From positions 1-64,000 of the forward strand of contig NW_026516825.1 in NCBI RefSeq assembly GCF_025766255.1: a stretch of 64,000 bases of DNA, read 5' to 3'. Of this stretch, positions 9,854 through 23,105 are shown piece after piece. Within the stretch, counting starts at the first letter, position 1, and each line of letters begins with the position of its first letter. Source of the stretch: Zychaea mexicana (lineage: Eukaryota > Mucoromycota > Mucoromycetes > Mucorales > Lichtheimiaceae). The notes beneath the pieces were generated by a model, which worked only from the letters and a program-made list of their open reading frames with translations, did no database searches and was not told the origin of the DNA. The position numbers were made by a program, and so were the translations under genes.

Positions 9854-12112
9854 GCAAATTCAATAGATAACATTGAAATCTATCCTGGTTTCCTTCAACT
9901 CAAGAAGTACATAAAATATGCCCCCAAACCTACTTTTACTGAATTCTTTGAAAGTAATGTAAAGGATGTTTGTATTTGGTCTTTGACTTCGAATGCGCAT
10001 TATGCAAACACGTTGTATTCGTTATGGAAAGAGATTCACAAAGTTATGGAAATATGTCAAAAAAGAACGTTATCATTCGTAAGCATATAGTTTTTTGTGT
10101 TTTTTTCTCAATTTGAACAACAGTGATTGCATCAATAGATATATTATATACATGATGCTAACAACTTTTTATAACTTAAAGTATCATGCATGATAAGGAT
10201 TTGTGGTTTGATATTGAAAAAGAAGTAACACAGTTGGTATGTAAGAACACGAAAGGCTCTTTCCCTTATTATGCTTCTGGTAACATTGCAAATATTAGTT
10301 AAATTGTCTAATACGATAATTGGTTTTTTTTAGTCAAGAGTTGAAAATTCTTATCGTTTGCAAGCCATGCAAATCCTTGAAAAATTGAGTCACCAAGTTA
10401 CTAAAGGTGTTCTCCAATCTATTGACCAAAATATAACAAGGTGTGTAGTAAGCGTGTAATAGAATATATTATGGGCTGGTATTAGAGATCTTAATAATTT
10501 TTTTCTTTTTCTTTTTTTAATAATAGTGGTAGTAGACATCATTCAAACAAAGTCAGTGAAACCAACACAACTAGTAGTGAGGAAACCACTGAACATGCTA
10601 CTATCAAGGTACCTTCAATTCAAGATCGATATCGACTTGGGGAGACCGACGTTTCAATCCATTTTTATGCATTTCAACTTGTGTCGAAGAATAATTACAA
10701 GGAATTACTCATGGAAACCCATGTTCAGCAAATCTTGTAAGTAAATAAATCGGGTGAGAAAGAGTAAACAAATCGAATGAGGAAGAAGAATGAGTTGCTA
10801 ACTTTTCTCTTTTTTTTTCTTCCAAATAGGGCATTGTCTTCAATATTCTTGGTCCAAAAAGACAAGTACAATGACGATTTGAAGGCAATAATAGGAAAAA
10901 AGACACTAGATGCTATTGACGACAAACTCCAAAAACAATACAACACTGGTCGATATAGTGGGGATGCCTTCGATCCAGAGTTAGCAGAAAAGATTAGACA
11001 AGTAGTCAAGGTAAAAAAAAAAGTGATAATAATGATGGTAAGAAGGTCGAAAACAAGAGTGACTCATAGTATTTATTATTTATTTATTCAGTGTGTCAAG
11101 AATAAAAAAGCTACTCGACTGGATGGTGTTATCGATTTACTTACGTTGTCCAAGAATAAAAATAATATTGAAAAGAAATTGATCAAGCCTATTGCAAACT
11201 TGTATGTATATTTTTCTATACGAATAATAAAATAAAAACAACTTTATAACCTTTTTTCTTTTTTTAGACTTGACAAATTGCCCAAAAAAGCTTTAAAATC
11301 CGAGATCAAAGAAGTGGAACTCTGCCATAGATATATTGACCCCATCTTATCAGCATTATTTGACGATCCCAAATGCAACACTTTGTTCTGATGGTAAACT
11401 ATTTTTATTATTATTAAAACAAATCAGCAAGTTATAGACCTGCTAATTGTGATTGTGGGTTTTTTAGGACAAGCACCACTAACCAGGAGTGCAAGGATTC
11501 GTTGGCTAAGGGCTCCATCACAAGTCAACGTCCAGATTCCTGTGTTAGCGAATTGAATGGCCTTTATTTTGGATCGTCACTTGGCTATGTTGAAGTAAAG
11601 CCAGCTGCTGAAGAAAACAACAAGTATCGGATCTCAAAAGACCTTGTCCGATTGGGAATGTTAACAAAAAAATAAATTGATACATCTGGTTTGAAAAGTT
11701 GCATGGCAATTCAAGTTGTTAGTAAGTTTTTTTTTTCTTTTGCTGGATATTATCTGAAAATTATGAATGGGGACACTAAAGTAAGCATATTTCTTTTCTT
11801 TTTCTTTAGATCATACGATTACTTTTTTTTATCAACGAACTCCGGGCCGATGGAATGTACTTTTTGACAGAAATCGCAAAAGTCAAAGCATCATCTTGCA
11901 TCGAGGATCTCAGTGCATTCATTCACTATTTTGACGATATTGCTGCAGTCTTGAAATGCTATGAAAAAAATTGTGTTCCCTTGCCCTCTGATCAAATCAG
12001 TGCCATGTATTTGAAACGACGGCCAACAATTCAAGATGAAGAATTTGATGCGTTGTCACCAAGCAAGTCGAACAAGTGAAAATCAGTCAGTATGCCACCA
12101 CCTCCCAACTAA
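9854..12112 (+). pseudogene. Degenerate multi-exon gene, right palindrome copy
   Basis: The exon series matches the left copy: about 9854-10078, 10192-10236, 10334-10440, 10527-10739, 10831-11010, 11091-11203, 11268-11393, 11469-11731 and 11810-12112, all bounded by plausible GT/AG sites. The shared in-frame stops are TGA near 11390 and TAA near 11674. This copy has one more: CGA has become TGA at 12077-12079, removing the basic tail. The two arm copies diverge from the palindrome centre. The family is an unknown Mucoromycota-type protein. It could be expressed as fragments but cannot make the full protein without readthrough. Confidence 0.6.
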
Positions 12113-12549
12113 TGAATTTCTTTTACTCTTGGATTTTCAAAAATTAAATCCATGCACTCCTTACACAACACGACACACATAACAATCTCATTTACACTTG
12201 GATCTAAAAAAAAATCCTTTCATACATCTGTACTTTTTTTTATTCCCATTTTTCCCCTTAACGCATTGTAAACAGCCATAAACTTGTAATATAACAAACA
12301 TTCTTAGTAACACTATTGCTATTATTACCATCATTATCTTTCTTCACATTTTTTACGCATACCAAAAAACAAAAAATCAAAAATTTTTTCTATCACAAAA
12401 AAGTAAAAATAAAAACTACAACAATTTTCAAAGGTTTACAGGCGATACATCTATGGCACCTCCAGCTGCCACATTCGGTAGTTCTGTGCAGAAATTTACA
12501 AAGCAACCTGGTAGCTTATCATACCGACAAAATAATTGAAGCAGCCTAT

Positions 12550-13280
12550 TAGAATTATATCATCTATTATAGAAAATGCGCTGTGCAAAGTTAGTAGGTG
12601 TAGTCATGACTAACAGCACTGATAGTGGATCAGACAATGCAGACGAAGTTGCACTTGCCCAGATCAATGATTATCTAAGCCTTATTTATGGTGCCAGCAA
12701 CCTAGTGAGCTTCAGACCCACCTAAGGAATTTACAGCTGTTCATCTACTGCTGTCCAATGATGCAATGAAGAAATTGCTAATGCTGTTCTTAATAAAAAA
12801 AAATAGCTGATGATGATGTTGTTGACAATGACAACAAAGACATTAGCATGACTGTTTCATCTGAACCTGTTACACTAGTTTATACTTTTTAAGAAAAAAC
12901 AATCAGTATATTAGATGCCTCAGCAGAACATCAAACCATTCAGAATGAGCTCAGAAAAATCTGCGATAATTTCTGTAAGAGAAGCCAGAACAAACAATCC
13001 AGAATCACCAATTACTTTCAGTGATAAAACCTTTATATATTGAATATACACCTTTTATATAGAAAACTGGTAAGTATTATTGGTTTGATTCTCAGCATCG
13101 CCGCTCTCTGGGAGAATGAAAACCACTAGTGGGAAATTGCAGGTCCTGTTTTTTGGGCTGCAAAATGCAAAAAGTGAGGAAACTGCAATCTACTAAGTGA
13201 CGACCAGGATTCTTCCAAAAAAAAGCCGCAAAAACTGAGGATCTGCAAGATGTGGAGGTGCGAAAAACAAAGGTCAACTG
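12550..13280 (+). mobile_element. Relic of a pogo/Tigger-type DDE transposon, 3' end
   Basis: An interrupted frame encodes acidic text followed by a tail typical of Tigger/CENP-B-like transposases: KDISMTVSSEPVT (about 12838-12877), then after a stop TISILDASAEHQTIQNELR and finally QSRITNYFQ before TGA (about 13023). Several stops and a frameshift break it. The right terminus AGGTCAACTG followed by TA (13271-13282) matches the right end of the MITE at 182-561, where GGTCAACTG is also followed by TA. No left terminus was found; it may have been lost where the palindrome begins (12266). The family call rests on the C-terminal style and the terminus. Confidence 0.5.
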
Positions 13281-16200
13281 TATTTTTAAACAATTGAAAT
13301 GTGTTTGATCATTTAAAAGGTTATCCTTTTATAATGATCATCAGTGACAGGCTAGAACTTTAGTTCGACGCCCAAAAGAATCTTTGATTTTTGAGCTTGA
13401 CCGTGAGATCCTTAATGATAATTAATTTACTATTTACAGTAAATTTAATCATTATGGACTGATACACAACTCGGACTCATCATTAGCATACCTTCACACT
13501 GCTTCTAGCACAGGCGTCCATTGATGACAGCATCGTCCACTCGTCCCCTCTATATCATCTCCCTTCTATACCATACTCAGAAATATGAAGATTCCCAATC
13601 ATCTTCTCAACTGTATATGTTTTTTTATAGCCATCTCCGCCCCATTGTAGTTCTGTTTTACTTCTTCGTCCCTTTGTTGTTCTTCATCTTCTTCTTTACA
13701 GTTCATAAACCATGCACACAAATAGCAAACCCCAAAATCCGTACATATGATTTCTTTTTCCTATCCATTAAAGCGTCGAATACAACATACACAATAGCAT
13801 GCATATTTCAAATGGCAGCTTTAAAAGCCAACAGCGTCACAGATCTTTGAAAAATAATTAATGGTGCTTGGCAAGTTTGGCAATTGACGGAGGTAGTGCG
13901 TTGGCAGCGGCGCCAAGATTCATGAATCAAAGATGCCAAGGAAGAAGCGTAACTTGAGTGCATTATTACAACACCACATTCAGTTACTGCTGCATGCTTG
14001 TAAAACACTTTATAGTTCTCCTTCTTTTTCTTACTCCATGTCTGCACTAATTCCACATGAAAATAACATGTGTTGCATAAAACAATACTGCGAGTAAATG
14101 GCATTTGCATATTGTCTATAATGCGACCAGAAAGATCATTCCTTCCCGCAACATCAAGGACAGCATCATATGAGCATTTCAAACATGCTTTCCATGTGAT
14201 CCGTATGTTTGCATTCTTAGTTTTAAATGTAAATCAAACTTTAACTTGACAACAATAGGACAAGCAGCAGATGTAGAGAGCTACTATATATCTGTTGCTG
14301 GAACATCCTCTTCCTTTGCTACTCTCTGCCATATTGCAGCATTTGGCCTTTGATTCACCAAGTTTGGCTATAGTACAATGAAAGGTCAATTGGGATTGGA
14401 GAAAACGGACAGACCCAGTGCAGTTTTGTAGTGCACTTTATGACTAAACACTTCGATGGGAAACTAGTCTAAGGAATAATTCTCACACTCGTACTCACAC
14501 GTTCTCTCCTTCTTTGTGTGTATGTGTACCCGTTTATGGAGCAGGACTCTACACTGTCGTCTATGGAATGAGCATATGACGATGCCATTAATTGTAGAAA
14601 TATGAATGACATCATTCCGGATCGTTCTCAGACTACTGTATGAGTATATAACAATAGGTTGCCGGCCCTTCCCATCTCATCATCATGATTCATCATCATG
14701 CCTGATACCCACGGTATCTATGCGCTTCGCTTCAAGTATTGCATAAAATTTATCAAAGTGCAGTGTTATTTTATGAAGACGGTAGCACACAATGCTCAGA
14801 ATTCAGCGCTGGATAAGTTTGAACCATTGAAAACGAAAGAATTCGGATTCAAGGTAAAGGTCAATACATCCGCAAGCTTGTTATACCACTAAGCTTTTAT
14901 TTCCAACAAACAAATTAAGAGCGAGCACAGTGGATGTGGTCGAGTACACAGCCGGAAGGACGACCATGGTGGCAATACTTGACGGAGTACAAAAACTTTA
15001 TCGAAATGGCAAAAAAGGCTATCCGGATATCTCAGATGTCCTTCGCTTGCTTGCGTGATCTTTGTTGTTGCACGTAGCTAGGGTACTATTATACTTTACT
15101 CTGTTTTCTTCACAGGTTACGTATATGATACTATACAGAACCTCTCAGTTGGAAAGGGCGGGATAAATTTACTAAAGCGGCTGTGTTGTAGAGCGGATCC
15201 TTCTCTTTTCTTGTAAAGAATGAAATGAAGAAATCGGAAGAAACATAATTTATATGTAGTAAAGAAACGAATTCACTGAATATATGTAAAATGATGCTTT
15301 CTAGTTAGTAATATTACTTAATTCTTGCCGTCATGATACATGTACAATACGATAATGAGCGATATATTGTAGTGTGGACAGAAGTAAAGTTGCTGTGTTC
15401 TTTCTGAGTGGATCTCTAAAGTGCGCGACACTTACAAGACAGAATTGGTTTGCTAATAAATACCAACAATAGCTACGTCTCAGTTATGCAAAAGTATTTG
15501 GAAGCAGTGTTGCACATCACGCTCTACTGTGGATTTTTTATGTGTACACATTCTAGCACCGAAGCGAATGTGCAACCAAACAATCTAGATTTGTTTTAGT
15601 TACATGATGCCGCTGCTCCATGAAATCGAATTGTGCCATTGCTTTTCTTTTTTCTCGGATGTCTAGCCACTATATTGTAGTTCATCTATGTTTTTGGCGT
15701 GTGTGATTGTGGTAGCACACCCTTAAAAAAGTAGTGGGCATCAATCTCGCTGCGCGCCGAAAGTAAAAGCCATCAAACGCATACATATTTATGTATGCTA
15801 CGTGTCCCGGAAGTTTGAATTCAAGAAACCCGTGGCAAAAGTGGATTATTTTTCTGTAATAAATAAATTCAACGCTGACGTGTTAACAAAATGATGTAGC
15901 AGCACATCTTGAAATAAAGCATGCCTCAATCAGTCACGCCACCTCATCATTTTGCATGTATACATGCATGCATGTAACCCACAGTGACAACAACAACAAC
16001 AACAACAGCAACAGCATTAGCATAAGCATACTCAATAATCATCATTCTCATACGCTACGCAACATTGGCTGATAATCAACAAAACCGCGTGTGAACGAAT
16101 TCCCTCATGTTAGTGTATTGAGTTGGGCGATGCAGAAAATGGAGGATGAAGCTTAACTTTAAACTGTCAAAGGCTTTCCCTGCTGCCTTTTGACCGATCA

Positions 16201-16630
16201 AACGATAGGACACACTCAAACAATTACATAGGGCGGCTATTCTAGGAGCATCCCGGAAGTGTGAAAAAAAAATTAGGAGGAATTGCTGATTTACTTGATT
16301 GGGTCAAGCTCGTATACAAGTCATCCGACAAAAACCAGAAAATGATCAGGACCAGCTAATATTATTTGTGGTGGTGGTGTGTATTGTTTTGTTGCTGTTG
16401 TTTTTCGTTGATGACAAGGGAGGAAATATATAACATTTTGGGGGATATATTCTGCATTCTATATAGTGATTATCACATGATGAGACGGAGAGAACAATAT
16501 TTACCGGATTCGATGGTGGAAGAGCGGAAAGGAGGACACCCTGAGATGAGTAATAATGATGATGATAATGCGCTGCTGTATAATGCAAGAGGAGACGGCC
16601 GGATAATTGATTTTGAGCAGAATCGGAAAC
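13281..16630. other. Gene-poor stretch with small unproven frames
   Basis: No conserved gene is visible. Two minor candidates remain. A 124-residue minus frame at 13808-14182 begins MKCSYDAVLDVAGRNDL and is unrecognised. A plus frame at 14698-14892 ends at a possible donor (AAG before GTAAAGG), with a downstream block at 14930-15057 reading VDVVEYTAGRTTMVAILDGV, but no acceptor joins the two in phase. A hairpin-prone AT segment lies at 13415-13460 and a CAA repeat at 15985-16010. Confidence 0.4.
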
Positions 16631-17329
16631 CTAATCAGCCAGGGCGAATGTCGATTTCCAGCTATTGTTGTTGCTGGCCGGAATATTATTCTCTCGAATG
16701 CACGGCTTTGTAACTGGAGCCTTGTTTATCCGTGCACCCAGCACGGTGGGATCAAGGAGGTCCAGATCACATTCAAACGTCTTCGGGACAATTGTGCATG
16801 TTGACGATGATTGCTGCTGCTGTTCTTGGACGCCGTAGCGCAGTTGCCATGCACACGCGTAGGCCGTGTCCTTTTTGCTGCTGCTGCCTGGATACGAGAC
16901 GCACGTCAATTCATTCTGTTTGACTGTGAGGGAGGCCGGAACCGCCGCGGCCTTTTTGTACGAGACGCTATGTATCCGACGATCGCCCTTATCTCCCGTT
17001 GACAGCACAGTCAAACCATCAATGACGGGTGCTTCTGACGATTTCTTCTTGTTGAATGTGTGGTAGTGCTGGTCTGGTTTGGCCGTAAACACAAGCTTGC
17101 CCCGTTCCTTGTCAAAATCGGACCACTCAAAGTCCATCGGCTTGTGGCCGACCATGCCCGGCTGCTCGATCCACAGTCGAATCGTTGCGCGCGACATGTG
17201 TTGTGAAGTCAGACGTGGAAAGGCGAGCGTTCGGAATAGACGGGAGCATTGACAGAGCTGGAACAGGGACGAGCTGTCGACAAATGTAAAGATGTGATCG
17301 ATCAATTCGATAGGAAAGGTGGCTGTCAT
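16631..17329 (-). CDS. F-box domain protein
   Basis: This is a single-exon frame of 232 residues. Residues 4-40 form an F-box: FPIELIDHIFTFVDSSSLF followed by QLCQCSRLFRTLAF. The F-box binds Skp1 and would make this a substrate-recognition subunit of an SCF ubiquitin ligase. The rest has no recognised repeats. It contains W-rich text (IRLWIEQPGM, MDFEWSDFD), Lys/Ser-rich linkers and a Gln/Ser run near residue 170. The length is short for an F-box adaptor, so a spliced C-terminal exon cannot be excluded, though the frame ends cleanly. The start is the first Met, placed directly before the F-box. The substrate is unknown. Confidence 0.7.
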   Translation of the reverse strand: MTATFPIELIDHIFTFVDSSSLFQLCQCSRLFRTLAFPRLTSQHMSRATIRLWIEQPGMVGHKPMDFEWSDFDKERGKLVFTAKPDQHYHTFNKKKSSEAPVIDGLTVLSTGDKGDRRIHSVSYKKAAAVPASLTVKQNELTCVSYPGSSSKKDTAYACAWQLRYGVQEQQQQSSSTCTIVPKTFECDLDLLDPTVLGARINKAPVTKPCIRENNIPASNNNSWKSTFALAD

Positions 17330-17722
17330 TGTGCTGTCTATGAGTTGGTATGCAGGCTACGTATCGTATATTATGATGATGATGTGAGGATTCCGAGGAA
17401 TGAATTTATTGTGTTTATGATCGCACGGGTGGCTAGTGATGTGTATTACCTGATTAACGGGAAATTAGTTCTGGGAGTGAGTGGATGAATAGAAACAAAG
17501 AAAAAGAAAGTTGAAGGAAAACAGACTAGATGAAGCGTGGTATTTATTTATGTGTGTGGGTGAGTGAGTGAGTGAGTCCAAGAAGGGGATGCGGGGGTTG
17601 ATTGGCGGTGGTGGGGGCGGTGATTCGTTATCAACAGCGATCAGTGAGGAACAAGACGAATGTATGTGCATTATCTTGGAGGTGCCTGGTTTCGCATCGG
17701 AGCAGTGATATCATCCGTAAGT

Positions 17723-19594
17723 TTATGGAAAGAAGCTGCCCTTGTGATCATCCAGAAACCTAATAACAGTAAGCAGCGATTATACCGTTATGGTTAATCC
17801 TCCGTCATCCTCACCCATCGCTACTAGCCCCATCTCCTCGCCTCTTTGCTTTACCTTAGAAGGTCGAAGAAGGACCCTTTCAACAGCGACAGTGTTTCTG
17901 GATCCACGTTCGATTGGCTCATAAGTGTTGGCATATTCACTACATCCTTTGTTAATAGCCGTCGCTCTCCTGCATTCCTTCTATTGTTTTCCATTACCAA
18001 ACAGACGGAGCAGATGCTCAATCCCGTACACATCACTAGGCGTCTTGTGGGCCGCCTGTACCTCTTCTTCGAACTGCTTCCGCTCGGCATTGTAGAGCAG
18101 CGATGTGCCTAATGACTTGTCAAAGTAGAGCTTTACACCATCGATAACAGACTGAAGCGTTTCGTCCTCCCTACAGAATCACGCCAGAGAAACATAAACA
18201 AAAGATCGAGTGCTAGAACAAATATGGAGGGCGACTGCAGAAAACAACAAAACAATGCTCTGCTACTGACATGTTACACCGGCCACGGGCATGTTGATAG
18301 TACTGTCCTAGTATTTCAGAGACAGATGGTGTGCGTGGGAGAGGTACTAGCTGCCGAATGTCGCAATTGAGCGTCCTGGGCTCTCTTCGTCCTTTCTTTC
18401 TCGTTCCCGTTACCCGACTCTCTTGCCCCACCCTTTCTTTTGCTCCTTCTCTTTCTCTCCCTCCCCCCGCCCCCGCCCCCACATAGTCCATACAACTCAC
18501 ACAGCGCCCACTCTTCCTCGTATCTCATCCAGCATGAATAATAACGGCTATATTAAAGGAAACAAGGCCTACTTGTTGGTTTTTTGTCACGTTTTCCCAA
18601 TCGTCCACTAAATGTCCTTTAAGCAATTCTGGAATCGGTAGCTTGAATTCAGATCGTCGTATTGATTCTTCTTCCTAAAGTATAGTGTTTGTTATTGACT
18701 CTTGTTCTACTTTGTAAACAACTATACACACACGCATCCTTTTCTTTTTGATTCCTTTCTTTCTCTCGGCCCCCTTTTCTGTTGGTCTTGGATTCCTTAC
18801 CGCGCGTGTTTTGTCTGTACTGCTGTCACGATTGCGCGTTCGACCACGTACTTCGGCACTGTCTTGCCGTGAGATCGTAGAGCTTGATCGTGAGGAAGGT
18901 TTCCGTCGCGCGTGCATTTCTTTTAATTGTTGTTGTTTCTGAAGATTCGGTTCGGTCCACTTTAGCACGCGATCATCAGACACCCATTCATCCCACCTTT
19001 TATATTCCGTAAGCCGTCGTCGTCGTCGTCGTTATTGTTTGTGCGGTTGCGTTATACAGAGAGAGAGAAATACGTTGTGGTGATTGTTGGCGGCACGGGT
19101 CAGCACAAATAATAATAAACAGTGGGCAGAGAGTGGAAAGGAAGGAGGGAGAGAAATAGTGCGGGTTGAAAAACCGATAAAAATCAGCACCAGTGCGCGT
19201 TTCTGGGCTTCATATGATTTGCTTTCTCTTCCCCTCTTTCTTTCTTCTGCACACTTTTTCTACACAACTCACGTTTGCTTCCATCCTTTGTAGTGCACCC
19301 AGTAATACGGTTTTTCTTCTTCTTGTGCATCTTCTTGACGTATCTCTCGTTTAATAATCTTTTTGTTTTATATAAAAAATGCAAGTAGCGGTCCGTGTGA
19401 GAGAAGGTTCCACGAAATTTCTAAACCCCTCCAAACCCTCCTCCTTTTTTTCGACCTTTTTCCACCCATTCCATAACCATTCAAACCAACGGATTCGAGA
19501 CCGATCTCTTGATTACCTTGGCTTCGTAGAGTAGAAGACCGTGATAGCAGAGTACCCGCTCATCCTTGTCAAAATTGAATTCGTCTTTCGCCAT
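17723..19594 (-). CDS. EAF3: Eaf3/MRG15-family chromatin protein
   Basis: Eight exons join in phase: 19594-19517, 19343-19273, 18996-18732, 18674-18573, 18350-18280, 18170-17998, 17939-17855 and 17759-17723, giving 293 residues. The N-terminus is an MRG-type chromo-barrel: DERVLCYHGLLLYEAK, then YYWVHYKGWKQTWDEWVSDD. A basic linker rich in R/S/K follows. Residues from about 142 form the MRG domain: LPIPELLKGHLVDDWENVTK, LQSVIDGVKLYFDKSLGTSL, YGIEHLLRLFV and LMSQSNVDPETLSLL. In known fungi Eaf3 reads methylated H3K36 and serves both NuA4 acetyltransferase and Rpd3S deacetylase; this is inferred from family. The length is usual. The MRG tail is short, ending SFFP. A CGT microsatellite (about 19012-19031) lies in the second intron. 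Confidence 0.88.
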
Positions 19595-22500
19595 GGCGGG
19601 TTCAGAAACTGAAGGAATATATACCGTGTGAAGTGAGTTGGAAAAAAGAAAAGGGAAATGGTTCGCCGAAACAAAATCACAACAGTAGTAGAGAGTGGAG
19701 ATCAATTTACCAAATTAGTGAGCATGAAACCCTGATTGTTGTCACTTGAGGACGTTGTTGAGTAACCCATCTACTTGGCCAGGAAACGCCTTCTCTCTTA
19801 TTCTGATAGATTCCGAGACTTGACGATCTACACTTTATAGTATGAAGACTATACAGCGAGCCGGTAGCATATATTATGGTGATGGCACCAACAAAACTCT
19901 ATCTGATGTTCACATTAAGTGCAATAGGTAACTTTTCTTCTCGCTATGTGAATCTCTTATTAAGTCTACCAAACTAGCGCTGTATGTGCATAGTCCCATC
20001 ATCATCTACTTACTTGAAGCGTACTATGGCTACGCTATAACTACCTAGTTGCAACAGCTGTCAAACAATGGGCCTCGGATCAGTTTCATAATCGAAAGAA
20101 AGATATTTGCGATACTGTATAACAAGGCGGATAGAATGTGGAGCGATCTGCAGTGCTCCATATCAATGCTCAAATTATACTTTGTTTGCTGGTTTCTTGT
20201 TCGGAGATCTGTCGTTTTGCAAGTAGTTGATTCTACTTTCGAGTATTAAAGTTGATATGCAATGCAGGGATTTACGGATATACCACCATCGGTTGCCATG
20301 GCTATCAATAGACAATTTTACGGAAAGTTGTTGTATTGGAATAGGGCGTTTCATGCTTCGACATCGGCTCGTAGCAATAATCGTCATAGACTACAGAATG
20401 CAGTGGTTTTCCGCATACTCTTATTTCCTGGTTAAGATATGCTACTATACGATACACGTGAGCTTGATCTCGCTCTAAACATTTCGGTGAAGAACTACAC
20501 AATATCAACTTGGCATTTCTTAGTTTTCAGTGACGAGGAGTGATATTTTACATAATAAGTCAGATTCGCTCCTAATCTATCGACGCTGATACCATTGCCT
20601 CTAGTATTAATATTTCTCGCGACGATAAAGTCTAAATGCAGCTCATTTTTTAGCTACTTTCATTCATCTACCATACGTAATTTTAAAGATGTCCTTGAAA
20701 GAGTAGATACTTTAATATTTTGAGAATTCTCCTTCCAAGGATCATGAAAAAGCTGATGATATAGTGATTTCTGCTTAAATACAGGTAGCTCCAGTTACTA
20801 ATTCGACGAATTACAGCAGCAATTCTTGTACATGCTCGGCAGATGGAACCTCATGAACCACAGTAATTGTTCAAAGCCTCACATATTTTACAGCAGCATC
20901 TTGTAATCCATAATGCTCCTATAGCTCTTGCACCATATGTGCTGGTATAATTTACTAGTGTTAATTGATTCTTCTACGATGCGGGTGAATATATACTATA
21001 CGGCACCATCAACAACGCAAAAAAGAAAATCCAAAAACGCACGGATGTATGCGGATGTATGATGCATGAGCACTGCATATGCAAGCAGTTTGATAAAACC
21101 TGAACTGGTCCTACCCCGGTGTACAGCTTTTACCTTTCTTTTTTGTTTCCCCCATCTTTCTGCACTCAATCTTTCCAACACAAACATTTTACTGCTATTT
21201 GATACATACTAGCCGTTTCAACAGTAACATTGATAAGTATGCCGACAATTTGAGCAGCCCATTCCCCAGCTGCAATAATAGCTGTGTTTAAGGACGTGAC
21301 TGAAGAAACAATTCATTAATTTTCTGCTGAAGAAGCCGTGATGCACCTTGATGGTATATAAGCCAAACTTCTTCATTATTTGGTCGATATATTCTTTGTC
21401 CTATACGTGTGCTCAACATCGGTACTTTTACAGGTGCTTCGGCCATCTCCATGGCTTTGGTCTCGGCGAAAATGATCGATTGACCTCGTTAGAAAGCAAT
21501 CTAAAAAGCTCTTACTGTTGCACACAAGTATGTCAAACGTTTACAACTGCAAGTCCGTGTTGATTTGCGTTTGGGCCTAGCAATTGAAAGGTAAACAACC
21601 GGCTTTTCTATATTTTTAAAAAAAATACATTTCCCTTCCTTATGTATTTTGAACTATTAGTTTGGCAGCCCTAGTTGAAGAAGACTCCCAATGTCAGTAC
21701 AATTCCATATTCATAGGTATGTAATATTTAGTCAGCAAGGTAATATCATGTGCCATACTTATCGTGCTATACGGAATTAAGAACGCTACCGAGATCTGTT
21801 TATAATACACAAAAGATGCAAACAAGGACGGATCATATGAGTGGACTTATTCCCGGCAGTATCGAGAGTTACACTGATGATGCGCCTGTCGTACCATCAT
21901 CCTTAAGAGATTTTGAACACTGATATGGCCCGCGCACACAGCGACGTATCATAGCGAGGTACTACAAATTCAATTTTATCAATATAAAAGCGACTTGAAC
22001 GAAGATAAGGGTTCGTCTTCCCAGCTCTGCTTATAAGCACAAACAAAATAGAAACAAATTAATACATTACGTATCATCCATAATGAAATGGGCTACATAG
22101 GTATACAGTATGTTGTTGTTATTTTTCCATCGATTATTTGTAGACAATATTTATATATGCGACTCTTTTTCGTTTTCTCTTCTGTTTTGTATATATCTAA
22201 CATTAGAAAGTAAAAAAGTATAAATCGTTTTATGATTTTTGTTTACTTCGGAAGTATTGAAAAGACCCTGAATCAATGACTGTACTACGATCTTTTTTAT
22301 TCTACCGAAATTAAAGACGGTGATGGATTTGCTCTTCATAGAATTAGAATTCTTCCTAATCGTACGTATCATATGTAGAGAAAATGAGCAAATGTGTTCT
22401 TGATTCCGATTTTAAAATACTTGTTGATACAGGGTACATAATATACTTTATGGATGAACGAGATGATGCGTTTATATATAGAGAGTGTGTCTGATACTGA

Positions 22501-23105
22501 GTGCATATGTAGTACTCAACAGTGTCCTAAGAATATGCACATGCTAATTCTGCTTCTGATTCAGTAAAGCATATTATGGACTGTTTACCGTGATTCCACG
22601 TGTGGTCGCGTATTCGAAGCAGGTCGTGACAACAGACTGAACGCAAAAGCTAGTGGTTGACGAATAATAACATATTATTACTAGAGCAGACCCTATCAGC
22701 ATTTTAAGGTCACAGCTGCTTACGCATCGGCCTAATGTGCCCTTTATTATTGGCCAAATATTTATTATGTAGCTTACTGAATACAAATCAACAGGTCGTT
22801 GAGTGCCTTCCAATATAGTACGTACACTGCTTCTATATACTGAAAAGAAAGTTTATACCCAACGATCGAGACTATGTTACGTATATCATACTCAATTACA
22901 TAGTAGGCTAGTAATGCCTTTTAGATGGCAGACGATACTAGGCTAATATATAATCGATGTTGTAAGCAATACGTATGATATCATAAAACCTTCCTGTCTG
23001 TTAATATGCATGCGACTACATAGCAGTCAGTGCCACCAGACTCTTTTACATATCTCACCTTCGCATTGCTAATGTTGAGTATAACTTACCCAATATCATT
23101 CGGTA
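19595..23105. other. Gene-free AT-rich region
   Basis: The first hundred or so bases are presumably the EAF3 promoter. Beyond that all open frames are under about 85 codons, overlap on both strands and show no conserved motifs. A minus-strand stretch at 21220-21300 reads TAIIAAGEWAAQIVGILINV and may be a decayed coding fragment. Otherwise nothing is recognised up to the CACTA element. Confidence 0.5.

Larger units (their letters stand above)
8578..12266. repeat. Right arm of the 8.6-kb palindrome
   Basis: This is the inverted copy of 3648-7335 with the same content in mirror order: unrecognised 0.7-kb segment, 22-bp minisatellite, then the degenerate multi-exon gene. It differs from the left arm by scattered substitutions and short homopolymer indels. 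Examples are GGC versus AGC and AAC versus GAC codons in the last exon, and CGA in the left arm versus TGA here at 12077-12079. The outer border at 12266 lies directly against sequence carrying a Tigger-like relic. Confidence 0.95.

Noticed and set aside
21220..21300. Minus-strand stretch reading TAIIAAGEWAAQIVGILINV
   Set aside because: Short, without start, splice sites or flanking coding sequence; too weak to list as a gene.
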